A DNA stretch of 42,825 nucleotides from Amycolatopsis sp. A133 (GTDB lineage: Bacteria > Actinomycetota > Actinomycetes > Mycobacteriales > Pseudonocardiaceae), in contig NZ_JAVHJU010000032.1 in the NCBI RefSeq assembly GCF_031082405.1, forward strand, positions 1 to 42,825, in the 5' to 3' direction. The position numbers and the translations under genes were made by a program. A model generated the notes under the pieces. It did no database searches and was not told the origin of the DNA. It was given only the letters and a program-made list of their open reading frames with translations. Positions 23,485 to 31,249 of this stretch are shown piece by piece (positions within the stretch are counted from its first letter, which is position 1; each line of letters opens with the position of its first letter).

Positions 23485-24835
23485 TGTTGACCTTCGACGC
23501 CGCGGAGCTCAGCTGCTGGTCGATGTTCGCGCCTCTGTCGGTCAGAACGGCCTGCATGACGCTGTCGAGCGCGGCGTAGATCTGCTGGGCGTTCGGCGGC
23601 TCGATGCTGCCCTTGATCCCGCTGGTGGTGTCCACGTAGGACTTGTAGTTCTGCGCGGGGACGTTGGCGTACTTGGCCTTCAGCGCCAGCTGCTGTTCGC
23701 GGACGGCGCCGGTCCAGACGTCCGGCGTCGGCTCGGCGGGCAGGCCCACCGGCTGCTTGCCGTCGACGTACTGCTGGATGTGCTTTTCGAAGCGGTCCGG
23801 GTTGAGGTACTTCCACTGGATCCACTCGAGGCCGGCCTTGACCTTCTCCGGCGAGGCCTTCGGGTTGAGCATGTAACCCTCGCCGCCGAGCAGGGTGCCC
23901 TGGCCGCCGGGCATGCCCGCGATGCCGTAGTCCTCGTACTTGCCGTTGAACTGCTTGACCAGCACCGGGACGTTGTCCGGGGCGGCCATGTACATGCCGA
24001 GCTGGCCGGCACCCATCATGCGCTGGACGTCCTGGGCTTCGAGGAGCTGCTTGGCGCCCATGGAGTTGTCGGTCCAGCGCATGTCGTGCAGGTACTGGAG
24101 GGCTTTTTTGCCCTTGTCGTTGTTGAAGTCGGCGACCCACTTGTCGCCGTCCTTGCGGGCGATGTCGCCGCCCATGGAGTAGAGCCAGCCGGTCAGGTGC
24201 CAGCCACCCTGGTTGTTCTTGCTGTAGTCGGCGTACCCGACGACGCCGTTGCCCAGCGCGGAGATCTTCTTCGCGGCTTCGCGGACTTCGTCCCAGGTCT
24301 GCGGCGGCTTGTCCGGGTCGAGCCCGGCCTTCTGGAACAGCGGGCGGCTGTAGAGCAGGCCCATCGTGTAGTTCATCGTCGGCAGGCCGTAGAGCTTGCC
24401 GTTCGCGTCGCGGAAGTTGTCGAGCAGTTCCGGCTTGAGGTCGTTGATGTGCGGGACGCTCTTCGCGGCTTCGGTGATGTCGGCGGCTTGGTGGCGCGCG
24501 ATGATCTGCGCCGGATCGGTGAAGTAGACGTAGTAGACGTCTTCGAGCTGCCCGCCGGCGAGCTTCGCCGAGAACGTCTTGGGGTCCATGAACCCTTCGT
24601 GCGGATCGATGTCGATGTTCGGGTGGGAGGCCTCGAACTCCTTGACGTCGGCGTCGAAGACGCTGCGCTCGAACGGCTGGCTGGTCGGCGGCTGACCGGT
24701 GACGGTGATCTTGACCTTGCCGCCGGGCTGGGCGGTCTCGCCATCACTGCAGGCGGCCATGGTGAGGGCGAGCCCACCTGCGGCGAACAGGCACAACACT
24801 CGGCGGGGCACGGATCGGGACCAGGGACTGCTCAT
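23462..24835 (-). CDS. Carbohydrate ABC transporter substrate-binding lipoprotein (family 1)
   Basis: Lipoprotein of 457 aa: basic N-terminus, hydrophobic segment and lipidated C29 (LTMAAC). It has an SBP_bac_1 fold with typical segments VKITVTGQPP, FEASHPNIDIDPHE, LYGLPTMNYTMGLLYSRPLF, KPPQTWDEVREAAKKIS and GMPGGQGTLLGGEGYMLNP. It captures a sugar for the MalF/MalG-like permeases encoded downstream. With GH87 glucanases upstream and a GH13 alpha-glucosidase in the operon, the ligand is probably a nigero- or malto-oligosaccharide (inference). AGAGG precedes ATG 24835. A promoter with a box shared with the GH87 operon lies at 24882-24943. Confidence 0.93.
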   Translation of the reverse strand: MSSPWSRSVPRRVLCLFAAGGLALTMAACSDGETAQPGGKVKITVTGQPPTSQPFERSVFDADVKEFEASHPNIDIDPHEGFMDPKTFSAKLAGGQLEDVYYVYFTDPAQIIARHQAADITEAAKSVPHINDLKPELLDNFRDANGKLYGLPTMNYTMGLLYSRPLFQKAGLDPDKPPQTWDEVREAAKKISALGNGVVGYADYSKNNQGGWHLTGWLYSMGGDIARKDGDKWVADFNNDKGKKALQYLHDMRWTDNSMGAKQLLEAQDVQRMMGAGQLGMYMAAPDNVPVLVKQFNGKYEDYGIAGMPGGQGTLLGGEGYMLNPKASPEKVKAGLEWIQWKYLNPDRFEKHIQQYVDGKQPVGLPAEPTPDVWTGAVREQQLALKAKYANVPAQNYKSYVDTTSGIKGSIEPPNAQQIYAALDSVMQAVLTDRGANIDQQLSSAASKVNSVLAQVK

Positions 24836-24881
24836 CTCAAGCCTCTTCTCGGGTCGCGACGGCTGTCACGTGATTGCGGTC

Positions 24882-24943
24882 ACTCTAAAGTGGTGGACCG
24901 GATCGGCGCAATAAGCCGACGAGAATCTGCAAGTTACGAACAG
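24882..24943 (-). promoter_or_regulatory. Promoter and upstream regulatory box of the sugar ABC operon
   Basis: Reading toward the binding-protein gene: a box at 24927-24943 (plus strand CTGCAAGTTACGAACAG), 15 bp, -35 TTGCGC (24906-24911), 18 bp, -10 TAGAGT (24882-24887). The GH87 operon has the same arrangement with identical spacings (31100-31161). The repeated GCAA words are 21 bp apart in both. A separate TCACGTGA palindrome is at 24866-24873, downstream of the predicted start. Confidence 0.72.
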
Positions 24944-24964
24944 GCCGCGCTGGCCCCGAACGCC

Positions 24965-25094
24965 CCAATGTGGCGTTGGTTGCGTCCAACGCACCGAACG
25001 CCACATTGGGTGCGTTGGATCAGCGCTGCGGCGCGGAGCGCCTCCGTTGAGGGTGGTGGCGGGGACATGGGAGGCACACCGAACGCCACATTGG
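24965..25094. repeat. Intergenic copies of an AACGCCACATTGG repeat
   Basis: CCAATGTGGCGTT at 24965-24977 is the exact complement of AACGCCACATTGG at 24997-25009, and a third copy, direct with the second, starts at 25082. A second complementary pair, TCCAACGCA (24985-24993) and TGCGTTGGA (25011-25019), interlaces with the first. The 472-bp region 24836-25307 has no gene: it holds the ABC-operon promoter, these copies and the cruciform repeat at 25172-25224. Confidence 0.85.
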
Positions 25095-25171
25095 GGCGCT
25101 TGGGCTGGGGCGCGCAGAGGCAGGACGGCCCGGGAGCCGCCGCGCTCTCGGGGGTGATGGCGGCCGCGGAC

Positions 25172-25224
25172 GTCGCGAATGACTCATTCGGGACGTCGGA
25201 GGTCCCGAATGAGTCATTCGCGAC
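25172..25224. repeat. Perfect 23-bp inverted repeat (cruciform) with nested palindromes
   Basis: Arms 25172-25194 and 25202-25224 are exact complements separated by 7 bp. Each arm contains CGAATGASTCATTCG, itself nearly palindromic, so each arm can also fold alone. It lies about 84 bp downstream of the stop codon of the minus-strand LacI gene and could terminate its transcription, but the nested symmetry looks more like a mobile intergenic repeat. Confidence 0.85.
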
Positions 25225-25307
25225 CTCGGGGCGGGGCCGGGTCCGGGAGGCGGGCGCGCGAAGAGGCGCGACCGCTCGGGAGCCGTCGCGCCTCTCGGAT
25301 CGCGGTG

Positions 25308-26315
25308 TCAGGCGATGCGGCGGGCCGTCGACCCCCGCACCACCAGTTCCGGGGCGAACAGCAGCTCCTCCGCCGCCACCTCGCCGCCGTTGATGCGCTT
25401 CACCAGCAGCTCCACCACCGCGCGGCCCATCGCCTCGATCGGCTGGCGAGTCGTCGTCAGGGGCGGGTCGGTGCAGTTCATCAGGGCCGAGTCGTCGTAA
25501 CCGACCACCGAAATGTCCTCCGGCACCGACAGCCCCTGGCGGCGAGCCGCGCGGACCGCGCCCAGGGCCAGGAGGTCGCTCGCGCACAGCACCGCCGTCG
25601 CGCCGCGGGGGTACAGACGAGCGGCTGCCGCGTGGCCGCCTTCGATCGAGAACATTCCGTGCTCGACCAGCTCGTCCAGCACCGGGAGGCCGAGTTTGGC
25701 CGCGTACGAACGGAACGCCTCCAGCTTGCGGCGCGACGGCACGTGGTCGGACGGGCCGAGCACCAGGCCGATCTTCTCGTGCCCGAGCGAGCTCAGGTGC
25801 CCGACGACCTGCTCGACGGCCACCGCGTCGTCGCACGACACCTGGGGCAGCCCGAGGTGGTCGACCGCGGCGTTGATCAGCACCGTCGGCAGCCGGCGCT
25901 CGACCAGGTGGTGGTAGTGCGAATGGATCGCGTCCGCCTGCGCGTACAGCCCGCCGGCGAACACCACGCCCGACACCTGCTGCTGCAGGAGCAGCTCGAC
26001 GTACTCCGCCTCCGACACCCCGCCCGCGGTCCGCGTGCAGAGCACCGGCGTGAACCCCTGCTGGGCGAGGGCGTTGCCCATGATCTCGGCCAGCGCCGGG
26101 AAGATCGGGTTCTGCAGCTCGGGCAGCACCAGCCCGACCAGCCGGGCGCGCTCGCCGCGCAGCTGGGTGGGCCGCTCGTAACCCATCACGTCCAGTGCGG
26201 TGAGGACGGCGGCGCGGGTGCTGGCGGACACCCCGGACCGGCCGTTGAGCACCCGGCTGACCGTGGCTTCGCTGACCCCGACCTGGCGGGCGACTTCGGC
26301 AAGACGACGCGTCAT
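25308..26315 (-). CDS. LacI-family transcriptional regulator of the alpha-glucan locus
   Basis: Regulator of 335 aa: LacI helix-turn-helix at about 3-24 (RLAEVARQVGVSEATVSRVL), hinge, then an effector domain (LVGLVLPELQNPIFPALAEI, VSGVVFAGGL, AVLCASDLLALGAV, VPEDISVVGYDDSALMN). ATG 26315 is used; the frame is open upstream without similarity. It sits between the sugar ABC/GH13 operon and the GH87 operon, all on the same strand, and is the only regulator among them, so it probably controls both in response to a glucan oligosaccharide (inference). A partial copy of the shared promoter motif lies upstream at 26340-26354. Confidence 0.92.
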   Translation of the reverse strand: MTRRLAEVARQVGVSEATVSRVLNGRSGVSASTRAAVLTALDVMGYERPTQLRGERARLVGLVLPELQNPIFPALAEIMGNALAQQGFTPVLCTRTAGGVSEAEYVELLLQQQVSGVVFAGGLYAQADAIHSHYHHLVERRLPTVLINAAVDHLGLPQVSCDDAVAVEQVVGHLSSLGHEKIGLVLGPSDHVPSRRKLEAFRSYAAKLGLPVLDELVEHGMFSIEGGHAAAARLYPRGATAVLCASDLLALGAVRAARRQGLSVPEDISVVGYDDSALMNCTDPPLTTTRQPIEAMGRAVVELLVKRINGGEVAAEELLFAPELVVRGSTARRIA

Positions 26316-26339
26316 GGCTGAAACTTTACAGCAGACGAG

Positions 26340-26354
26340 CGCAAAAGTACGACG
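26340..26354 (-). promoter_or_regulatory. Partial copy of the shared CGCAA-GACG motif upstream of lacI
   Basis: CGCAAAAGTACGACG at 26340-26354 matches CGCAANANNNNGACG, the pattern also found at 24907-24921 and 31125-31139 in the promoters of the ABC and GH87 operons. It is 24 bp before the lacI start codon. The second half of the longer motif (GCAAGTT) is not at the expected 21-bp spacing, so this copy is weak. Confidence 0.35.
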
Positions 26355-26542
26355 TGCGGAAGCGACGCGGAACTGGTGAGCAACGGTCACGGGGCCCGCA
26401 CACCCTGTTCCTGGCTTGGCCCTCGTGACCCGCACCTCGACCGCACCACCACGTCTCGTGGCCTGCGCGCTCGCGGTGCTCCTCGCTGCCGATCGCCTTG
26501 ATCCGCGCGTCGAGCACGCGTGCTCGCCGGTGGGATTGCAGC

Positions 26543-26589
26543 GCACGGCGGCCCGGCGGTTTCCGTGCGGAACCGTCGAGCCGCCGTGC
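26543..26589 (-). terminator. Compound hairpin terminator after the GH87 operon
   Basis: A 10-bp outer stem (26543-26552 with 26580-26589) encloses an inner hairpin (CGGTT at 26557-26561 with AACCG at 26571-26575). It begins 12 bp past the stop codon of the second GH87 gene in the transcription direction. Confidence 0.75.
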
Positions 26590-26601
26590 CGTTCTGTCAC
26601 A

Positions 26602-28788
26602 TCAGGCCGCTGCCACCTCGAATTCGGACACCTGGCCGGCGGGCCAGCCCGTGTTGCCGGTGAACGTCAGCCGCACGAAGCGCTGGGACGTCGTCGTGAA
26701 GGAGACCGACGCCGTGTTGCCGGAAGCCGGGTCGAACGAATAACCCCGCGAGCCCACCAGCGTCGTGTACGAGCCGCCGTCGGTGCTGCCGGAGATCGTC
26801 ACCGTCTGCGTGCGCGAACCCCACGCGGACGACGGCGGCAGGCGCAGTGTCACCTTGTTGATCGACGACGCCGTGCCCAGGTCCACCGTCAGCGTCTGCG
26901 GGAACGCGTTGTTCGCGCTCTCCCAGTACGAGTTCGCGTCCCCGTCGTTGGCGTTCGACGGCGGGAACCCGCCCTGCGAGCTCGACGCGCTGATCGCCTT
27001 GCCGCGGGCGATGTTCGAGCCGGGCTGCTGCGGCTGCTGCGGGCCCGAGTTCGGCGCGGGCCAGGTCGAGCAGTCGCTCCAGGTCCCGGTCCAGCCGCTG
27101 TTGCCCGACCCGGTGAAGGTCATCCGCGGGATCGACGTCGGGTACGGGCAGTTGTACGTCCCGGTGACGCCGACGCCGGACGCCGTCAGGTTGCTGATCG
27201 ACACCGAGCCCTGGGTTTGCGACTGCACCACGAACGTGCCGGCACCCTGCACGGTGACGCCGTCGATGGTGATGCCCTGGATGGGCTTCCCGGCCCCGTT
27301 GCCGTCGATGAACTGGATGGCCTCGTACGGGCTCTGGATCGCGGTGAACCCGGTGACGCGGATCGTCACGCCGGTGATCGCCTGGTCACGGGCGTCGAAC
27401 CACAGCGCGCCGACGCCGAACTGCCAGTTCGGGTCGAGCGCACCGGCCCGCAGCGCGGTGTTGTTCGACAGCGTCACCGTGCCGGACAGCGGCACCGAGT
27501 TGAACCGGTTCGCCACCAGGTAACCGCCGCCGAGGGCGTTGGTGTCCTGGACGAGGTTGCCGCTCACCGTGTTGTTCGAGCCGCCGTACAACGCGATGCC
27601 GTTGGCCAGGTTCGGCTGCACGACGGTGTTGTTGACCAGCGAGTTGCCCGAGTCGGCTTGGCCGTTGGACCACAGCGCCAGCCCGTCGTCGCCGTTGTTG
27701 CGCAGGTAGTTGTTGCGCAACGTCGAGTTCGTCACGGCGCCGTCGAAGTTCACGCCGTCGGCCTGGGTGTCGAGGATGCGGTTGTTCTCGATGGTGACGT
27801 TCGACGAAGCGCCGTTCATCAGCCACAAGCCGCACTTGGTGTCCTGGATCCAGAGACCCGACACGACCGAGCCGTTTCCGAGGACGCCGTGGAACGCGTT
27901 GTCGGGGCTGCCGTCGTTCCGTTCGGTGACGTCACCGAACACGGCGAAGTCGTAGAGCTTGATGTTCCCGGACGCGCTGCCGTTGTTGAAGATGTTGTTG
28001 CCGTGCAGCACGGTGTACCACGGGCCGGCGCCGCGGACGGTCGTCTGGTCGATCTGCAGCGCCGAGCCGATCTCGAACCGCCCCTGGGGCACCCACAGTT
28101 CCCGGCCCTGCGAGCGGGCCGCCGACAGACCGGTGCGGAACGCCTGCGAGTCATCCGAGGAATCGTTCGCGGTGGCGCCGTAGTCGGTCACCGACAGCGC
28201 GTTCGCCGGTTTGGTGCCCGCCCCGCCGACCTGTTCGAAGTCGGCGAGGTCGATGGTCGCCTGGCCGACGTCACCGGAGTCGGCGGCCACCCGGACCTTC
28301 GCGCCGGCGGAGGCGTTCTGCCCGAACAGCAACCGCGCGTCGTCGAAGAAGTGGTGCGTCTTGGCACCCGGGATCCACGGTGTGTCCACATAGGAATACC
28401 GGGAGGTCACCGAGAGCCCGCTGCCGAGCTTCGTCCCGTTGACGTACACGGAAAGCCGCCCTGACGAACCGTCCGGCAGGTTGTAGTGGACGTTGATCGA
28501 GTTCGCCGCGGCGGGCAGCGTGAACTCGACGTACTGGCCGGTCCCGATCCGCACGGCCTGCCGCCCGGAGGCTTCCGAAGCGATGCTGGCCTGGGTGTAG
28601 TCGGGGCCGACGGCCGAGCCGTTGGTCGCCGAGCACTCGGCTTCGACGGTCCGGAACGGCACGCTCGCGCCGCCGGAGGCCGTGGTGGGGCAAGTGGCTG
28701 CGGACGCCGGCGGCGCCAGCACGGTGAAGCCGGACGCGGCGAGTGCGACGGCCAGCAAGGCCGCGCGGCGCCGGGGAGTGGGGGACAT
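26602..28788 (-). CDS. Secreted GH87 alpha-glucanase (mycodextranase/alpha-1,3-glucanase family)
   Basis: Exported enzyme of 728 aa. Signal peptide (about 1-30, ASA-ATC); a CBM35/CBM6-like domain (about 44-190, VEAECSATNGSAVG onward); a right-handed beta-helix (about 197-540, starting ALSVTDYGATANDSSDD); a Gly/Pro/Gln linker; a discoidin (F5/8 type C) domain to the end. The putative catalytic Asp set is D344, D367 and D368 (ADGVNFDG and NNGDDGLALWS), with the D-x22-DD spacing I recall for characterised GH87 enzymes. It would cut alpha-1,3-glucan or nigeran of fungal walls. ATG 28788 has AAAGG upstream, 23 bp after the paralogous gene; the two form an operon. Confidence 0.87.
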   Translation of the reverse strand: MSPTPRRRAALLAVALAASGFTVLAPPASAATCPTTASGGASVPFRTVEAECSATNGSAVGPDYTQASIASEASGRQAVRIGTGQYVEFTLPAAANSINVHYNLPDGSSGRLSVYVNGTKLGSGLSVTSRYSYVDTPWIPGAKTHHFFDDARLLFGQNASAGAKVRVAADSGDVGQATIDLADFEQVGGAGTKPANALSVTDYGATANDSSDDSQAFRTGLSAARSQGRELWVPQGRFEIGSALQIDQTTVRGAGPWYTVLHGNNIFNNGSASGNIKLYDFAVFGDVTERNDGSPDNAFHGVLGNGSVVSGLWIQDTKCGLWLMNGASSNVTIENNRILDTQADGVNFDGAVTNSTLRNNYLRNNGDDGLALWSNGQADSGNSLVNNTVVQPNLANGIALYGGSNNTVSGNLVQDTNALGGGYLVANRFNSVPLSGTVTLSNNTALRAGALDPNWQFGVGALWFDARDQAITGVTIRVTGFTAIQSPYEAIQFIDGNGAGKPIQGITIDGVTVQGAGTFVVQSQTQGSVSISNLTASGVGVTGTYNCPYPTSIPRMTFTGSGNSGWTGTWSDCSTWPAPNSGPQQPQQPGSNIARGKAISASSSQGGFPPSNANDGDANSYWESANNAFPQTLTVDLGTASSINKVTLRLPPSSAWGSRTQTVTISGSTDGGSYTTLVGSRGYSFDPASGNTASVSFTTTSQRFVRLTFTGNTGWPAGQVSEFEVAAA

Positions 28789-28811
28789 CGTCGTCACCTT
28801 TCTCGCGGGTT

Positions 28812-31052
28812 TCAGGAGGAATAGGCTTCGAGCTCGGACAGCTGGCCGGCGGGCCAGCCGGTGTTACCGGTGAAGGTGAGCCGCAGGGTGCGCTGGGCCG
28901 TCGCCGGGAAGGTCACGGTCGCCGTGTTGCCGGACGCGGGGTCGAAGGTGTAGGTCGCCGCCGCCTTGACGCCGTCGACCGACACCGTCTGGGTCCGCGC
29001 ACCCCACGACGGCGGCAGCTTCAGCACCAGCCGGGAGACGCTGACCGAGCTGCCGAAGTCGACGGTCAGCGACTGCGGGAAGGCGTTGTTCGTGCTCTCC
29101 CAGTAGGAGTTCGTGTTGCCGTCGACGGCGTTGCCCGGCGGGAACCCGCCCTGCGAGCCGGTCGCGCTGACGCTCTTGTGCAGCGCCAGGTTCCCGCCTG
29201 GCTGGGTCGGTGTGGTGGTCGGCGGGGTCGTGGTCGTGCCGCCGTTGTCGGAGCCGTACACCGGCGACGGCCACGAGCCGCAGTACGTCGTCGTCCAGCC
29301 GGAGTTGCCGCCCTGGTCGGCCAGTCCGCTCATGGCGTCGGGCCCCATGCAGTTGTAGACCCCGGCCCGGCCGATCCCGGTCGCGACGACGTTCTTCACC
29401 GAGCCCGACGGCTTGGACTGCAGCTGCCAGGCGAACGTGCCGGCGCCGGTGATCCGGACGCCGTCGAAGTGCACGTCCGTGGTGGCGCCGTCGATGAACT
29501 GGATCGCCTCGTAGTTGTTGTCCAGCAGGTCGTTGTCCACGACGTCGATCCGGCCGGTGATGGCCGAGTCGCGGCCGTCGAACCACAGCGCGCCGACGCC
29601 GAACTGCCAGTTCGAGTCGAGCACGCCGGTGCGGATCGCGGTGTTGCGCGTGACGGTCGTGGTGCCCGAGAGCGGGACCGCGCTGAACCGGTTCGCGATG
29701 TGCAGGCCGCCGCCCTGGTCCTGGTTGTCGGCCACGACGTTGTCGGACACGGTGTTGTCGTGCCCGCCGTAGACCGCGATGTTGTTGGCGAGGATCGGCA
29801 GCAGCACGGTGTTGAACGAGAACGTGTTGTGGTGGTCGGCGGCGTGCTCGGACCACATGGCCAGGCCGTCGTCGCCGGTGTTGCGCAGGAAGTTGTTCGT
29901 CACCGTCACGTTGCTGATGCCCTGGTGCAGGTTCAGCCCGTCGGCGGTCTGGTCGAGGATCCGGTTGCCGGACACGGTGAGCCCGTCGAACGGCCCGTCG
30001 AGCCACAGCCCGACCTTCGTGTGCTGCAGCCACAGGTTCTGCACGACCGAGCCGCCGCCCAGCGCGCCGCCGATGGCGTTCGACTGGTCGCAGTCGACGC
30101 GGGCGTCGACCTGCCCGATGATCGCGAAGTCGTAGAGCTTCACGGCGCTGCTGACCCCGGGCACCGCGGGGTTGCCGGGGTACGTCGGCGTTCCGCAGCT
30201 TTCCGGTTCGCCCTTGCCGAACAGGCCCGCGCGCGGCCCGGTCAGCACCGAGTACCAGGGCCCGGCGCCGCGGACGGTCACCTGGTCGACCGTGATGTGG
30301 TGGCCGAGGGTGAAGGTGCCGGACGGGATCCAGACTTCCTTGCCCTGGCCGCGAGCCGCGGCGACGGCGGAGTCGAACGCGCCGGCGTCGTCGCTCGTGT
30401 CGCCCGCGGTGGCGCCGTAGTCGGTGACGGACACCGAGTTCGCCGGGCGGGTCGCGGCCGCGCCGACCTGCTCGAAGTCGGCGAGGTCGACCGTGACCGG
30501 CGTGACGTCGCCCGCGTCGGCCTGCAGCTTGATCTTGGTGCCGGCCGGGTAGGACGTGCCGAGCAGCGCGCGGGTCTCGTCGTAGAAGTGGTGGGCTTTG
30601 CCGTCGGCGGGGTTGTTCGTGAACGGGTACGAGCCGTAGTACCAGGCGTACTTCGACGTCAGGGCGATGTCCCGGTTGTGGGCGCCGCCGACGTAGAGCG
30701 AGATGGTCCCGCTCGCGAAGTCCGGGAGGCTGTACCGGAAGTCGATCGAGTTGGCCGGCGCGGTGAGCGTGAATTCGACGTACTGGCCTTGACCGGACAG
30801 CGTCACCGCTTTCCGGCCGGAGGCTTCGCCGGCGAGGGTGCCCGCGGCGCGGTTCGGGCCGATGACCGAGCCGTTCGTCGCGGCGGTTTCCGCTTCCTGT
30901 TCGAGGAAGGGCACGGTCGCGCCGCGGCCGGCCGCGAGGGCGGCGTTTCCCGCGGGGACGGTGGCGATCGTGAGCCCGGCCGCGGCGATCACGGCGGCGG
31001 CGAGGGCTCCGAACCGGTTCTTGGGCGCGCTTGAGACAGAGCTGGGAGACAT
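28812..31052 (-). CDS. Secreted GH87 alpha-glucanase, paralogue of the adjacent gene
   Basis: Exported enzyme of 746 aa with the same domain order: signal peptide (about 1-41), CBM35/CBM6-like domain (EQEAETAATNGSVIG onward), beta-helix (SVSVTDYGATAGDTSDD), a Thr/Pro linker and a C-terminal discoidin domain. The Asp set is D371, D394 and D395 (TADGLNLHQG and NTGDDGLAMWS), same spacing. It carries an insertion around residues 287-302 (ESCGTPTYPGNPAVPG) absent from the paralogue. First gene of the operon; the promoter is at 31100-31161. ATG 31052 is chosen by alignment with the paralogue (MSP); GTG 31061, closer to GGAAAGG, is an alternative. Confidence 0.87.
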   Translation of the reverse strand: MSPSSVSSAPKNRFGALAAAVIAAAGLTIATVPAGNAALAAGRGATVPFLEQEAETAATNGSVIGPNRAAGTLAGEASGRKAVTLSGQGQYVEFTLTAPANSIDFRYSLPDFASGTISLYVGGAHNRDIALTSKYAWYYGSYPFTNNPADGKAHHFYDETRALLGTSYPAGTKIKLQADAGDVTPVTVDLADFEQVGAAATRPANSVSVTDYGATAGDTSDDAGAFDSAVAAARGQGKEVWIPSGTFTLGHHITVDQVTVRGAGPWYSVLTGPRAGLFGKGEPESCGTPTYPGNPAVPGVSSAVKLYDFAIIGQVDARVDCDQSNAIGGALGGGSVVQNLWLQHTKVGLWLDGPFDGLTVSGNRILDQTADGLNLHQGISNVTVTNNFLRNTGDDGLAMWSEHAADHHNTFSFNTVLLPILANNIAVYGGHDNTVSDNVVADNQDQGGGLHIANRFSAVPLSGTTTVTRNTAIRTGVLDSNWQFGVGALWFDGRDSAITGRIDVVDNDLLDNNYEAIQFIDGATTDVHFDGVRITGAGTFAWQLQSKPSGSVKNVVATGIGRAGVYNCMGPDAMSGLADQGGNSGWTTTYCGSWPSPVYGSDNGGTTTTPPTTTPTQPGGNLALHKSVSATGSQGGFPPGNAVDGNTNSYWESTNNAFPQSLTVDFGSSVSVSRLVLKLPPSWGARTQTVSVDGVKAAATYTFDPASGNTATVTFPATAQRTLRLTFTGNTGWPAGQLSELEAYSS

Positions 31053-31099
31053 GGGCAGCACTGGCCTTTCCGCAGCAGGTGGGGACCTCTGTGATCCGG

Positions 31100-31161
31100 A
31101 TCATACGAATCGTGGACAAGAAATCGCAATAGTTGGACGAACTTACGCAAGTTTGCGACAG
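31100..31161 (-). promoter_or_regulatory. Promoter and upstream regulatory box of the GH87 operon
   Basis: Reading toward the GH87 genes: a box at 31145-31161 (plus strand ACGCAAGTTTGCGACAG, containing the dyad CGCAA-GT-TTGCG), 15 bp, -35 TTGCGA (31124-31129), 18 bp, -10 TATGAT (31100-31105). Spacings are identical to the ABC-operon promoter. The 17-bp box matches at 12 positions, and the 38-bp stretch from -35 through box at 24. Confidence 0.72.
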
Positions 31162-31249
31162 GAATTGACGGCTGGGCCGGATGTCGGGCGTCCGCTTACA
31201 CCCGGCGGAGCAACCCGTTGCCGGGGGCCGGCGCTGATAGTTTTCTGGC

